A stretch of DNA of 64,000 nucleotides, taken from positions 203,384 through 267,383 of the forward strand of contig JAFLKK010000002.1 of the NCBI GenBank assembly GCA_019163375.1, read 5' to 3'. Position 1 is the stretch's first letter. Each line of letters opens with the position of its first letter. Of this stretch, positions 18,880-29,073 are shown one piece after another. The position numbers were made by a program, and so were the translations under genes. The stretch comes from Paludibacter sp. (GTDB lineage Bacteria; Bacteroidota; Bacteroidia; Bacteroidales; Paludibacteraceae). The notes below the pieces were generated by a model, which ran no database searches, was not told the origin of the DNA, and saw only the letters and a list, made by a program, of their open reading frames with translations.

Positions 18880-19527
18880 TTATGCGTACTTAACAATAAT
18901 CGTTTTGATGATTTTTCCAACATGTTCTGCTGCATCTGTGGCTTTCTCAAGCTCACTCATAATCTCCTTTAATTTGATAATTTCAACTGCATCTTTTTTG
19001 TTCTCAAATAAATCAATTAAGAAGTTTTCGTAAACATCGTCAGCTTTGTTTTCAGTAACTTTAAGCTCGAGGCAATACTCTTTGATTTTTTTCGAATTCT
19101 TTTTCATTACATCCAGTTCTGCCACTGCTTTTCCAATAGAAACAGCACCTTCCTTAACTAAGTTTGCAATTTCAACAGCACTTGTCGGAATTTCTTTTGG
19201 ATTGTAAAGTACAATTTTTTTAGCACAGCTGTTGATGTAATCTGTCACATCGTCAAGCTTATCCGCCAAATGGTGAATGTCCTCGCGATCGAATGGTGTG
19301 ATGAAAGTCGAATTTAGTTCGTCAAATATTTTAGCCGACAAAGCATCTCCTTTTTTTTCTTGTTCTTTGATTTTTTTATAATACTCAATGGCAGACTCAT
19401 GATCTGCTTTTTCAACACATTCGATAATTAAGTCGGATGCTACAAGTATTACATCTGCCATTTCTTTTAAAATGGGAAAAAACTTAGGTTCTTTTGGTAC
19501 AAATTTGTCGAAAAAAGAATTGTTCAT
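18880..19527 (-). CDS. DUF47 (PhoU-like) phosphate transport accessory protein
   Basis: A 215-residue cytoplasmic all-helical protein of the DUF47 family, related to PhoU. Visible features are the N-terminal FFDKFVPKEPKFFPILKEMA, DREDIHHLADKLDDVTDYIN near 85 (acidic metal-binding helix) and the Lys-rich end. DUF47 proteins are almost always encoded beside PiT transporters and are thought to regulate them. Here it is the upstream member of the pair, with a promoter about 110 bases before the start. Confidence 0.9.
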   Translation of the reverse strand: MNNSFFDKFVPKEPKFFPILKEMADVILVASDLIIECVEKADHESAIEYYKKIKEQEKKGDALSAKIFDELNSTFITPFDREDIHHLADKLDDVTDYINSCAKKIVLYNPKEIPTSAVEIANLVKEGAVSIGKAVAELDVMKKNSKKIKEYCLELKVTENKADDVYENFLIDLFENKKDAVEIIKLKEIMSELEKATDAAEHVGKIIKTIIVKYA

Positions 19528-19959
19528 AACAAAAATAGTTTACGAGAATTTTAATTGTAAATTTTATTGTTTTATTCGTATTGTAGCCCAATACATTGTG
19601 AGTTAACAGTTTTGTCTGCTTTCAGAGTGCAAATGTACTAAAACAGTTCTACTATTACACAATTTTTAATACAAATTTAATAGAATTGTAACATCAATAT
19701 TAATGAAAATAATAGTAGTTAATATTAAATGCTTTAATCAAAGAAATTCTGTCTTTAATTAATTGTCTTTTGTCGAAGTAATGTGTTTGCTGTCAGTAGT
19801 TTATATTGTAAATTTGCAACTTTAAGTTTTCTGGTTGAAGATGTTGCGATAGAGTAAATTTTCATTTTCAAATAAAAAACAAGCGAAATTTTTCTTTGAT
19901 TTGGAAAAATGTTTTACTTTTGCAGAACTAATTAGTACTAACAAAAAAATAATAAGAAA
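19528..19959. promoter_or_regulatory. 432-base AT-rich divergent intergenic region with three candidate -7 boxes
   Basis: No gene is seen. On the minus strand TACATTTG (19630-19637) is a -7 box for the DUF47-PiT pair. On the plus strand TACTTTTG (19915-19922) precedes the ferredoxin. A further plus-strand TAAATTTG (19809-19816) could start a longer leader or a small RNA, for which there is no other evidence. Confidence 0.5.
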
Positions 19960-20127
19960 ATGGCTTACGTAATTTCAGAAGATTGTATTGCTTGCGGTTC
20001 ATGTATCAGCGAATGTCCTGTTGACGCAATTGCAGAAGGTGATATCTATGTTATCGATGCTGATGTTTGTACCGACTGTGGCACTTGTGCCGATGTTTGT
20101 CCTTCAGAAGCAATTAGTCCGGCATAA
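19960..20127 (+). CDS. 2[4Fe-4S] ferredoxin, 55 residues
   Basis: A clostridial-type bacterial ferredoxin too short for most gene-length cut-offs. It has two full cluster motifs, C-x2-C-x2-C-x3-C: CIACGSCISECP near residue 9 and CTDCGTCADVCP near residue 37, related by internal duplication. It carries low-potential electrons between enzymes such as pyruvate:ferredoxin oxidoreductase and hydrogenase in the cytoplasm of anaerobes. The gene is a single unit: a -7 box 38 bases upstream and a terminator 22 bases downstream. The presence of this protein fits an anaerobic lifestyle. Confidence 0.95.
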   Translation: MAYVISEDCIACGSCISECPVDAIAEGDIYVIDADVCTDCGTCADVCPSEAISPA

Positions 20128-20148
20128 TATTGCAACGTATTAATAATG

Positions 20149-20182
20149 AAAGACCTATTCGATTTCGAATAGGTCTTTTTTT
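20149..20182 (+). terminator. intrinsic terminator after the ferredoxin gene
   Basis: Perfect 13-bp stem AAAGACCTATTCG / CGAATAGGTCTTT with loop ATTT, followed by TTTT. It could also slow transcripts of the convergent gldB gene. Confidence 0.88.
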
Positions 20183-20191
20183 GTGACAAAC

Positions 20192-21196
20192 TCAGGGCTT
20201 GAATCCCGATTCTTCAAGTATTTTTTGGTAGTTGTTTTCGTCCATCAGATTTTTCAACCCAATGTTTTGATTTTTTCTCATGTAGCTGTCTACAATTTGC
20301 CAACCGAGCCAGGTTCCCAGTCGACCAGGCGAATCTTGCGATACCGGTGCTGTAAAGGGTGCGTCGTTCATGTACTTGCTGATTAATAGCATATTGGTCG
20401 AAAACAGATCCTTGTTCTCAATAATTGTTCCCCAGATTTCTTTTTCATAACTTTTACACCACTTCCACTGTTCAGGGGTATATCCCATCAAATCCTCCGG
20501 TTTCTCGTTTGGCATAAATACGGATAATAAGTACATCACTTTTCCTCTGAAAATCATATTGTCCAGTAGTCTGTCTTTGCTACTGTCCAATACAAACATT
20601 CTGAACAGTGTAGCCGAAACCAGGTCGGTAGCTACACATTCGCGACGCATGTTTACGAGAAGGTAATCGTAGCTAAGGTCCTTGTAGGCCGGGTAATCAC
20701 TGCCCAGATATAAATCGGTGCCTAAGGCAATAAATCTATCGTTCATCAGTACAGAACGGTTAAAACCGGATACGAAAAAATATATCTCCGGAAGCTTTAC
20801 TTCTGGGAAATAATGATGGATGTACGTATAGCTTTCAGAAACTGTGTTCTCAATATCGGATATGTCGTTGAACTTTTCGAGTACGGTTTTATTTACCTTT
20901 GAAAAGGTATTATCGGAATTATATTTCATGAAAAGCTGACGAATGGCGGCTGTATCTTTTGCATCGACATTGAGTACTTCAGCTGTGTACACAGGCAGAA
21001 ATTGAGCGTAGCTCTTGTATAACTTTGCCAGTGTCGGTCCCGAATTTGTGGAGTCGAGTGAGATTAAATCCTTGTCGAAACGCTGTATTTTTACGTCCAC
21101 GCGATTTTTTGTGGTGTCGATCTCGAAACGGTTACTTTTGTTGCACGATGACAAAAACAAGGTCAGTGAAATCAGATAAATGAATGTTTTTTTCAT
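20192..21196 (-). CDS. gldB: GldB-like lipoprotein
   Basis: A 334-residue protein with a lipoprotein signal peptide ending SSC and a mature region typical of GldB proteins (VKIQRFDKDLISLDS near 35, IYFFVSGFNRSVLMNDRFIALGTD region near 140, WLGWQIVDSYMRKN near 290). GldB is essential for gliding in Flavobacterium and stable in many non-gliding Bacteroidota, where its function is unknown. A distant resemblance to DUF2268 peptidases has been noted, but no HExxH motif is visible here. The gene is downstream of yidC, separated by a terminator. Confidence 0.8.
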   Translation of the reverse strand: MKKTFIYLISLTLFLSSCNKSNRFEIDTTKNRVDVKIQRFDKDLISLDSTNSGPTLAKLYKSYAQFLPVYTAEVLNVDAKDTAAIRQLFMKYNSDNTFSKVNKTVLEKFNDISDIENTVSESYTYIHHYFPEVKLPEIYFFVSGFNRSVLMNDRFIALGTDLYLGSDYPAYKDLSYDYLLVNMRRECVATDLVSATLFRMFVLDSSKDRLLDNMIFRGKVMYLLSVFMPNEKPEDLMGYTPEQWKWCKSYEKEIWGTIIENKDLFSTNMLLISKYMNDAPFTAPVSQDSPGRLGTWLGWQIVDSYMRKNQNIGLKNLMDENNYQKILEESGFKP

Positions 21197-21220
21197 TGTC
21201 TACTGTTTTTTTTTAGTCCA

Positions 21221-21266
21221 AAAAAAGCGCAAACTGCAAAGTGTAAACCTGCCTTTTGCGCTTTTT
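21221..21266 (-). terminator. intrinsic terminator after yidC
   Basis: Minus strand: AAAAGCGCAAA and TTTGCGCTTTTT pair over 10-11 bp around a loop of about 20 bases, followed by a T-run. It lies between yidC and gldB. Confidence 0.65.
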
Positions 21267-21282
21267 ATATGGAATTTGAGAT

Positions 21283-23169
21283 TTATTTTTTACCTTTTAC
21301 AGCTTTCTGTTGTTCGCGTTGCATTTTTTCTAAGCGATCCATAAAGCCACCTTTTTTAGCAGGCTTTTTAGCATTGCTTGCACGCTTGGCATGTAGTTGG
21401 GCAAGTAGCTTTTTCTCGTCAACTGTAGCGCGGATAATGTAAGTTTGGATTACAGAGAACAGGGTTGCGATAAAGTAGTAATAGCTCAATCCTGAAGCAT
21501 AATCGTTGAACATGAACATAAATGCCACCGGCATTAAGTACATCATCCATTTCATTCCCGGAATTTGTTCTTGTCCGCCCGAACTTGCCATGTTAAGGTG
21601 CGTGTATAGCACACTTGTAATCGTCATTAACACACAGAATAAACTGATATGGTTGCCAATAAGTGGAATATGAGTGCTCCATGTGAAAATAGCATCGTAT
21701 GACGATAAATCTTTTGCCCACAAGAAGCTTTGTTGACGAAGTTCGATAGAAGCCGGGAAGAAATTGAATAGTGCAATCAGAATTGGCATTTGCAATAACG
21801 AAGGCAAACAGCCACTCAGTGGACTTACACCTACTTTTCCGTATAGCTCCATTGTGGCTTTTTGTCGTTCTGCAGCTTTCTCTGCGGGGATACGTGCATT
21901 AATCTCATCAATTTCCGGTTTCAAAACACGCATTTTTGCGCTGGAAATATATGATTTATAGGTCAATGGCGATAGAACCAGTTTGATGGCAATGGTCATC
22001 AGTAAAATGATTAATCCAAAATTGCTCATAAACTGACTGAACAGATTAAACATTGGGATAATGGCATATCTGTTTACCCAACCAAAAATGGCCCAACCTA
22101 ATGGTATTATTTGGTTCAATTTGAGTTTCGAGTCTGTAGGTAATTCTTTGTCGTAGTTTGAAAGAATTTTGTATTGGTTAGGGCCTAAAAATAACTGGAA
22201 AGTGGTCGGTACTTTACCCGTTGGGTCAAAAGCCACTGTCATTTCAGCTTTATAAGCTTTCAGGAATTTTGAAGTTTCATTTTCCTCTACCTCGCTTTTC
22301 AAGGTCGCCGAAGTGAAGTCTTGATTGGCAATAAGAATACTACTGAAGAACTGGTCTTTAAAGGCAATCCATTTTACCTTGTTCGGTAGCTCCTTTTCTT
22401 CGTTTTTACTTTCACTCAATTTTTCAACATCATCTGCCACATATTTATATTCGATAGCAGCATAGCGATTTTCAGTTGAACGACTCATTTCCTGTTGGCG
22501 GATTTTTGACGACCATTGCATGTCCAGCGAATTTATACCTGCAGGCATAACTGCGTTCATACCGTTGGCTTTAATTCCAAAACTGAGCATGTAGTTTTTC
22601 GTTGGCAAGGTATATGCGAAATCCATATAAGCTGTACCTGTAGTTTTCAAACGCATAATTAACGTTTGATTGCCGCTTGCATCTTTTGTTACTGTCGAAA
22701 CCGGTTCGAAATACAAGTCCTTGCTGTTAAGTACACGATTGTTTTTGGTTACCAGCGTAAAGCCCATCGAGCTTTCTTCAGCATCGAAAAGCATCAATGG
22801 CAAAGTGTCGTGGGTTTTGTAGTTTTTCAGTTGTGCCGAATAAATTCGTCCACCTTTGCTGCTAATAGTCAGTTTGATTAATTCATTTTCAAGCGTGTAG
22901 AACTTCTCTTCGCCTTTTGCAGATGCACTGAAATCGCCAAATGAGCTGCTGATGGCTGCCGTGTCGGTTTCAATTGTTGAGTCGTTTGATACCGTTGCAG
23001 TTTTGTTTATTGCGGTTTCGGCTTGCACTTTAACTTGTTGAACTAATGCAATAGAGTCATTATAACGCTTTTGAGCCAGAACTTCTTTTTCGTTTGGCTT
23101 GTTTAGCTGCCAAAATCCTAAAAGAATTAGCCCGATAAGTGAAAAGCCAATAATCGTATTTTTATCCAT
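21283..23169 (-). CDS. yidC: membrane protein insertase YidC
   Basis: A 628-residue protein with the N-terminal anchor of Gram-negative YidC (MDKNTIIGFSLIGLILLGFW), a large periplasmic beta-sandwich domain (about 80-350), and the conserved C-terminal five-helix insertase core (MSNFGLIILLMTIAIKLVLS near 390, SPLSGCLPSLLQMPILIALF near 450). The end is basic (AKKPAKKGGFMDRLEKMQRE), as in ribosome-contacting tails. It inserts and folds inner-membrane proteins with or without SecYEG. pyrG lies 105 bases upstream on the same strand, the usual arrangement in Bacteroidota. Confidence 0.95.
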   Translation of the reverse strand: MDKNTIIGFSLIGLILLGFWQLNKPNEKEVLAQKRYNDSIALVQQVKVQAETAINKTATVSNDSTIETDTAAISSSFGDFSASAKGEEKFYTLENELIKLTISSKGGRIYSAQLKNYKTHDTLPLMLFDAEESSMGFTLVTKNNRVLNSKDLYFEPVSTVTKDASGNQTLIMRLKTTGTAYMDFAYTLPTKNYMLSFGIKANGMNAVMPAGINSLDMQWSSKIRQQEMSRSTENRYAAIEYKYVADDVEKLSESKNEEKELPNKVKWIAFKDQFFSSILIANQDFTSATLKSEVEENETSKFLKAYKAEMTVAFDPTGKVPTTFQLFLGPNQYKILSNYDKELPTDSKLKLNQIIPLGWAIFGWVNRYAIIPMFNLFSQFMSNFGLIILLMTIAIKLVLSPLTYKSYISSAKMRVLKPEIDEINARIPAEKAAERQKATMELYGKVGVSPLSGCLPSLLQMPILIALFNFFPASIELRQQSFLWAKDLSSYDAIFTWSTHIPLIGNHISLFCVLMTITSVLYTHLNMASSGGQEQIPGMKWMMYLMPVAFMFMFNDYASGLSYYYFIATLFSVIQTYIIRATVDEKKLLAQLHAKRASNAKKPAKKGGFMDRLEKMQREQQKAVKGKK

Positions 23170-23274
23170 ATTTTTTTATGTGTCTGCGGTCGACTATCTA
23201 GTGTCAACTGTCTTTTATTTTAAAATTTTTACTTTAGATTCAATTATATTGATATGCCGACAATTAAGTAATAA

Positions 23275-25228
<1,954 letters not shown>

Positions 25229-25963
25229 ATGAAAAGTAAGCACTTAAACTACGCACTGGTATTTATTTTTGTTGTCTTCGTGAGAACGGTCGGGTTTTCG
25301 CAAGTTGTGAACGATACGGCGACTTTGAAAGCAGATAACAAGGATTTTACCTATAAATGGGCTGAGCTTGTTTTTCAAACTGTGGATATAGACTCAGTGA
25401 AGCAACAAAAAGTGGATAATGAAAACTATTTGAAAAGTATTGAATTGTTGGAAGACAGGCTTCAAAACAACAAAAAGGAATTAAAAATGCTCATCAATCA
25501 GGCAAACGATGAGGCCAGGGTGATAAGTAATGAACGAAAGTATGTAGCTGATAAAAAGAAGTTTACTAAAGATGAAGATAAATTTCTAAAAACAGAAAAG
25601 AGTTATAGGGATAAAGAAGCAAAACTATTGATGGTGGATAGAAAGGGGCTAAAAAAACTTTCGAAAGAGCTGAACAATGAGGAGTTGAGAGATCGGACAT
25701 TGAAATTAGACGAAAAGGATAACAAGATAAAAGAACTCGAAAGCCAATGGAATAAAAGACGTGATGATTTAAAATATAGTCTGAGTGAAATTGCTGAAAA
25801 GGAAGCAAAATTGGATAGGCGTGAGGTGGAGGTAAACAACCGTTTGCGTGAACTCGACCGAACAAAATCAGCACTGGATTTGAAAGCTAAACAACTAAAT
25901 TTAGAGAAACAACAAACAAAACTGGAGATAAAAAAATCGAAGGCTTTGCTCAAAACTAATTAG
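25229..25963 (+). CDS. periplasmic coiled-coil protein of unknown function
   Basis: A 244-residue protein with a signal peptide (residues 1-25, ending TVGFSQ). The rest is almost entirely charged heptad-type sequence predicted to form a long coiled coil (for example LEDRLQNNKKELKMLINQ and EIAEKEAKLDRREVEVNN). No catalytic motif or membrane anchor is visible, so it is probably a soluble periplasmic or outer-membrane-associated helical rod. I do not recognise a named family. It is oriented towards the trp operon but is separated from it by a promoter and leader, so a functional link is not indicated. Confidence 0.7.
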   Translation: MKSKHLNYALVFIFVVFVRTVGFSQVVNDTATLKADNKDFTYKWAELVFQTVDIDSVKQQKVDNENYLKSIELLEDRLQNNKKELKMLINQANDEARVISNERKYVADKKKFTKDEDKFLKTEKSYRDKEAKLLMVDRKGLKKLSKELNNEELRDRTLKLDEKDNKIKELESQWNKRRDDLKYSLSEIAEKEAKLDRREVEVNNRLRELDRTKSALDLKAKQLNLEKQQTKLEIKKSKALLKTN

Positions 25964-25997
25964 TTTTAGATGCTAATTCAGGAAAAATGATATTTTT

Positions 25998-26029
25998 CTT
26001 GCTCAATTAAAATAAATTTATCATCTTTG
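25998..26029 (+). promoter_or_regulatory. candidate trp operon promoter
   Basis: CATCTTTG at 26022-26029 differs from TAnnTTTG at one base. CTTG at 25998-26001 lies 20 bases upstream in the -33 position. Transcription would start near 26036, leaving about 19 bases before the leader-peptide ATG. Confidence 0.55.
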
Positions 26030-26054
26030 TACCCGAAAATAAAACAAAAAGAAA

Positions 26055-26111
26055 ATGAACTCAATTTTGACAGTAAATAAATTTTGGTGGTGGCACTTAC
26101 AGATTAGCTAA
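26055..26111 (+). CDS. trpL: trp leader peptide (18 residues, three consecutive Trp)
   Basis: The reading frame encodes MNSILTVNKFWWWHLQIS and stops at TAA 26109-26111. Three adjacent UGG codons (26085-26093) in an 18-codon frame, placed just after the promoter and just before a terminator ahead of trpB, are the classic layout of a tryptophan attenuator. When charged tRNA-Trp is scarce a ribosome would stall on these codons; otherwise it reaches the stop codon. The peptide itself needs no function. Similar leaders are well known from Proteobacteria; I cannot say from memory how widely they are described in Bacteroidota. The ORF is too short for automated callers. Confidence 0.85.
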   Translation: MNSILTVNKFWWWHLQIS

Positions 26112-26197
26112 TCGTGAGATGTTACACCTATGTATATTGTCGAAATTAAAAAAGATATTACAAAAAGGCTTGTCGGACTCACGATAAGCCTTTTTTT
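26102..26197 (+). promoter_or_regulatory. trp attenuator: competing antiterminator and terminator
   Basis: ATCGTGAG (26111-26118), overlapping the leader stop codon, is exactly complementary to CTCACGAT (26178-26185). After an A-A mismatch, GCT (26107-26109) also pairs with AGC (26187-26189). This helix uses the loop and 3' arm of the terminator hairpin at 26162-26197, so the two structures exclude each other. A ribosome stalled at the Trp codons leaves 26107-26118 free; a ribosome at the stop codon covers it. A 12-base palindrome, GATTAGCTAATC (26102-26113), overlaps the same site. Confidence 0.75.
26162..26197 (+). terminator. trp attenuator terminator
   Basis: Stem AAAAAGGCTTGTCG / CGATAAGCCTTTTT (14 bp, one G-U pair), loop GACTCA, followed by a T-run. 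It lies 57 bases before trpB, between leader peptide and first structural gene. Confidence 0.9.
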
Positions 26198-26253
26198 ATT
26201 TACAATTTTTCTCATTTACCAATTACCATTTATAATTGCTTAATTAACAAATA

Positions 26254-27438
26254 ATGGATTATTCAATAGACAACAACGGTTATTACGGCAACTTCGGTGG
26301 AGCCTATATCCCTGAAATTTTGCACGGAACAGTGGAGCGATTAAAAGAAGCTTTTTATGCAATCAAAGAGGATGCAACGTTTAAAGCTGAATATTATGAA
26401 CTGCTCAAAAACTATGTAGGTCGCCCGTCGCCATTATATTTTGCTAAGCGTTTGTCGGCAGAATATGGCACAAACGTTTACCTGAAACGTGAAGACTTGA
26501 ATCATACCGGTGCGCATAAAATCAACAATGCACTGGGACAGATTTTGTTGGCAAAACGGATGGGCAAAACCCGCATTATTGCCGAAACAGGGGCCGGACA
26601 ACACGGTGTGGCTACTGCTACTGCTTGTGCGTTGATGGGTTTGGAATGTATCGTGTTTATGGGTAAAACGGATGTGGAACGCCAGTTTTTGAACGTACAA
26701 AAAATGCGCATGTTAGGTGCCACTGTGGAGCCGGTGACCAGTGGTAACTGGACGCTAAAAGATGCTACCAACGAAGCTATCCGTTATTGGTGTTCAAATC
26801 CGGATTCGTTTTATATTATCGGGTCAACTGTAGGCCCGCATCCATACCCTGATATGGTTGGATTTTTCCAATCGGTTATCAGCGAAGAAATTAAATGGCA
26901 ATTGCAGGAACAAATTGGTCGTGATTACCCCGATTATCTTATGGCTTGTGTAGGTGGTGGAAGTAACGCCATGGGAACCTACTATCATTACATAAATGAT
27001 GAACGCGTAAAAATCATATCAGCCGAGGCTGGTGGATTGGGAGTTGAAACAGGTGAAACAGCTGCAACAATAAGTATTGGAACAGTAGGAATTATTCACG
27101 GTTTCCGTACTTTGTTGATGCAGGACGAGGATGGTCAGATAACAGAGCCTTACTCTATTTCAGCAGGGCTGGATTATCCGGGAATTGGACCGGCCCATGC
27201 ATATTTCGCACAGGTTGGTCGCACCAAGGTACACGCCATTAATGATGATGAAGCGCTCGATGCTGCCTTTGAACTAACCCGATTGGAAGGAATTATTCCG
27301 GCCATTGAATCGGCTCATGCATTGGCCCTTTTGAAAAAAGAAAAAGGAACATTTAAACCGGATGATATTGTGGTGCTCACAGTTTCGGGTAGGGGAGATA
27401 AGGATATGGATACTTATGTGAAACATTTTAAAGAATAG
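26254..27438 (+). CDS. trpB: tryptophan synthase beta chain
   Basis: A 394-residue protein of the standard TrpB length. The pyridoxal-phosphate lysine is in HTGAHKINNALGQ (Lys89). ETGAGQHGVATA supplies the catalytic Glu, and CVGGGSNAMG binds the cofactor phosphate. It condenses indole with serine to make tryptophan, forming a complex with TrpA. It is the first structural gene of the trp operon, while trpA is the last; this separation is common in Bacteroidales. Confidence 0.97.
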   Translation: MDYSIDNNGYYGNFGGAYIPEILHGTVERLKEAFYAIKEDATFKAEYYELLKNYVGRPSPLYFAKRLSAEYGTNVYLKREDLNHTGAHKINNALGQILLAKRMGKTRIIAETGAGQHGVATATACALMGLECIVFMGKTDVERQFLNVQKMRMLGATVEPVTSGNWTLKDATNEAIRYWCSNPDSFYIIGSTVGPHPYPDMVGFFQSVISEEIKWQLQEQIGRDYPDYLMACVGGGSNAMGTYYHYINDERVKIISAEAGGLGVETGETAATISIGTVGIIHGFRTLLMQDEDGQITEPYSISAGLDYPGIGPAHAYFAQVGRTKVHAINDDEALDAAFELTRLEGIIPAIESAHALALLKKEKGTFKPDDIVVLTVSGRGDKDMDTYVKHFKE

Positions 27439-27575
27439 ATATTACTTCACGATATGACTGCATGATATTAGCCTTCGGCGATATAAGTTGAGAGTATAAA
27501 TAATTAAATATCGCGACTGAAGGGAGCAAATATCACGAAGTTAATATCGATGAAGGCAAAATATCAATAATATAA
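27439..27575. repeat. GATAT-rich intergenic repeat, copy A (trpB-trpE)
   Basis: The gap is filled by GATAT units 13-17 bases apart (for example GATATTAGCCTTCGGC), followed by the complementary series built on TATC with GACTGAAGGGAG and CACGAAGTTAATATC. The two halves form a long imperfect hairpin. Copies B and C lie in two later gaps of the same operon. Confidence 0.65.
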
Positions 27576-27581
27576 AGAATT

Positions 27582-28997
27582 ATGAAACTATACGTCAATT
27601 CAAAAAAAATGCTGGCCGATTTGCAGACGCCGGTAGGAATTTATCTCAAAATACGCGATTTATATACCAATTCGGTGCTGTTGGAAAGTTCCGATTATCA
27701 CGGTGTTGAAAATAGTTACTCGTACATCGGCTTTTGTCCGATTGGTGGTATCTCGGTAAACAACTTTTTGATTTCGGAAGAATATCCCGATGGTAGCAGG
27801 ATTGAAACTCAGGTGACGGATAAACTGACCGTTGCCGAACGTTTTGATGTCTTTCTAAAATCGGTGGAGTTGGTCAAAAATGATAATCCGGTTGGTGTGA
27901 ATGGTCTGTTTGGATACACATCTTACGAGTCGGTTCAATATTTCGAGGATGTGAAACTCAAGGCGCGCGAAACAGTTCCCGGAAGCATGCCCGGTTTACA
28001 TTATGTGTTGTTCAAATACATTATTGCCGTAAATCATTTCAATAACGAGCTGACAATTATTGAAAATTTGCAGGAAGGTGAAACGACAGCTATCCCTAAT
28101 ATTGAGGAGACCTTATTGAATAATAATATCGCTACTTATGATTTTCAGGCTATTGGTGATGAAAAATCTGATATCTCGAACGAAGATTACAAGAAAATGG
28201 TGGCACGTGGCAAAGAAGAATGTTTCAAAGGAAATGTTTTCCAGATTGTGCTTTCGCGTCGCTTTTACCAAAAATACAAAGGAGATGATTTTATGCTCTA
28301 TCGTACCTTGCGTTCGGTGAATCCTTCGCCTTATTTATTTTACTTCAATTTTGGCGACTTCCGCATCTTTGGTTCGTCGCCCGAAGCGCACCTTGTAGTA
28401 GATGCAAAAAAACAAAAAGCTTATATTAAGCCGATTGCGGGGACTTTCCGCCGTACGGGAGATGATGAAAAAGACTTTCAACTGGCAGAGAAACTGCGCG
28501 TAGATAAAAAGGAGAATGCAGAACATGTGATGTTGGTGGACTTGGCTCGCAATGATTTGAGTCGCAATACCGACCATGTAGAAGTAGAAGTGTTCCGCGA
28601 AGTGCAATATTACTCGCATGTACTTCACCTGGTGTCGAGTGTAAGTGGTAAATTGAAACCCGATACGAAAGTCATCAAACTGTTTGCTGATACTTTCCCT
28701 GCCGGAACACTTTCAGGTGCTCCAAAGATTAAAGCCATGCAATTGATTGATAGCATCGAACCGCACGACCGTGGACCTTATGGCGGATGTATCGGATATA
28801 TCGGCTTCGATGGTAGCTTTAATCAGGCTATTACCATTCGCTCATTCGTGAGTAAAAACAATACACTTTACTATCAGGCTGGTGCAGGCATCGTCGCCAA
28901 ATCGGACGAAGAAAGTGAAATGCAGGAAGTGAATAATAAACTGGCTGCACTAAAACGGGCGGTGGAAGTAGCTTCTTCAGTGAACAGTGAACAGTGA
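27582..28997 (+). CDS. trpE: anthranilate synthase component I
   Basis: A 471-residue chorismate-binding enzyme. The N-terminal LLESSDYHGVENSYSYIGF region corresponds to the tryptophan feedback site (LLES ... S). The C-terminal chorismate domain has SPEAHLVV, PIAGTFRRTGDDEKD, ENAEHVMLVDLARNDLSRN and AGTLSGAPKIKAM. It converts chorismate and ammonia (from TrpG) to anthranilate. A small in-frame tandem duplication (AACAGTG words) occurs at the very 3' end and in the following bases. Confidence 0.96.
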   Translation: MKLYVNSKKMLADLQTPVGIYLKIRDLYTNSVLLESSDYHGVENSYSYIGFCPIGGISVNNFLISEEYPDGSRIETQVTDKLTVAERFDVFLKSVELVKNDNPVGVNGLFGYTSYESVQYFEDVKLKARETVPGSMPGLHYVLFKYIIAVNHFNNELTIIENLQEGETTAIPNIEETLLNNNIATYDFQAIGDEKSDISNEDYKKMVARGKEECFKGNVFQIVLSRRFYQKYKGDDFMLYRTLRSVNPSPYLFYFNFGDFRIFGSSPEAHLVVDAKKQKAYIKPIAGTFRRTGDDEKDFQLAEKLRVDKKENAEHVMLVDLARNDLSRNTDHVEVEVFREVQYYSHVLHLVSSVSGKLKPDTKVIKLFADTFPAGTLSGAPKIKAMQLIDSIEPHDRGPYGGCIGYIGFDGSFNQAITIRSFVSKNNTLYYQAGAGIVAKSDEESEMQEVNNKLAALKRAVEVASSVNSEQ

Positions 28998-29073
28998 ATA
29001 GTTTTTTAGATCAGAACAATCATTTAGGAAGAAGGACTTTTGACCTTTGACTTCAGACAATAGACATAAATTT

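Noticed and set aside
19800..19914. Possible small RNA starting at the plus-strand TAAATTTG box
   Set aside because: Only a -7 box; no terminator or conserved structure before the ferredoxin promoter, so it is mentioned but not called as a gene.
25566..25953. Minus-strand ORFs of 102 and 116 residues rich in Ser and Phe
   Set aside because: Complement of the coiled-coil gene, whose Lys/Glu codons read as Phe/Ser/Leu on the other strand.
28982..29073. Possible CRISPR-like or tandem repeat after trpE
   Set aside because: Only three imperfect AACAGTG words and no spacers; not an array.
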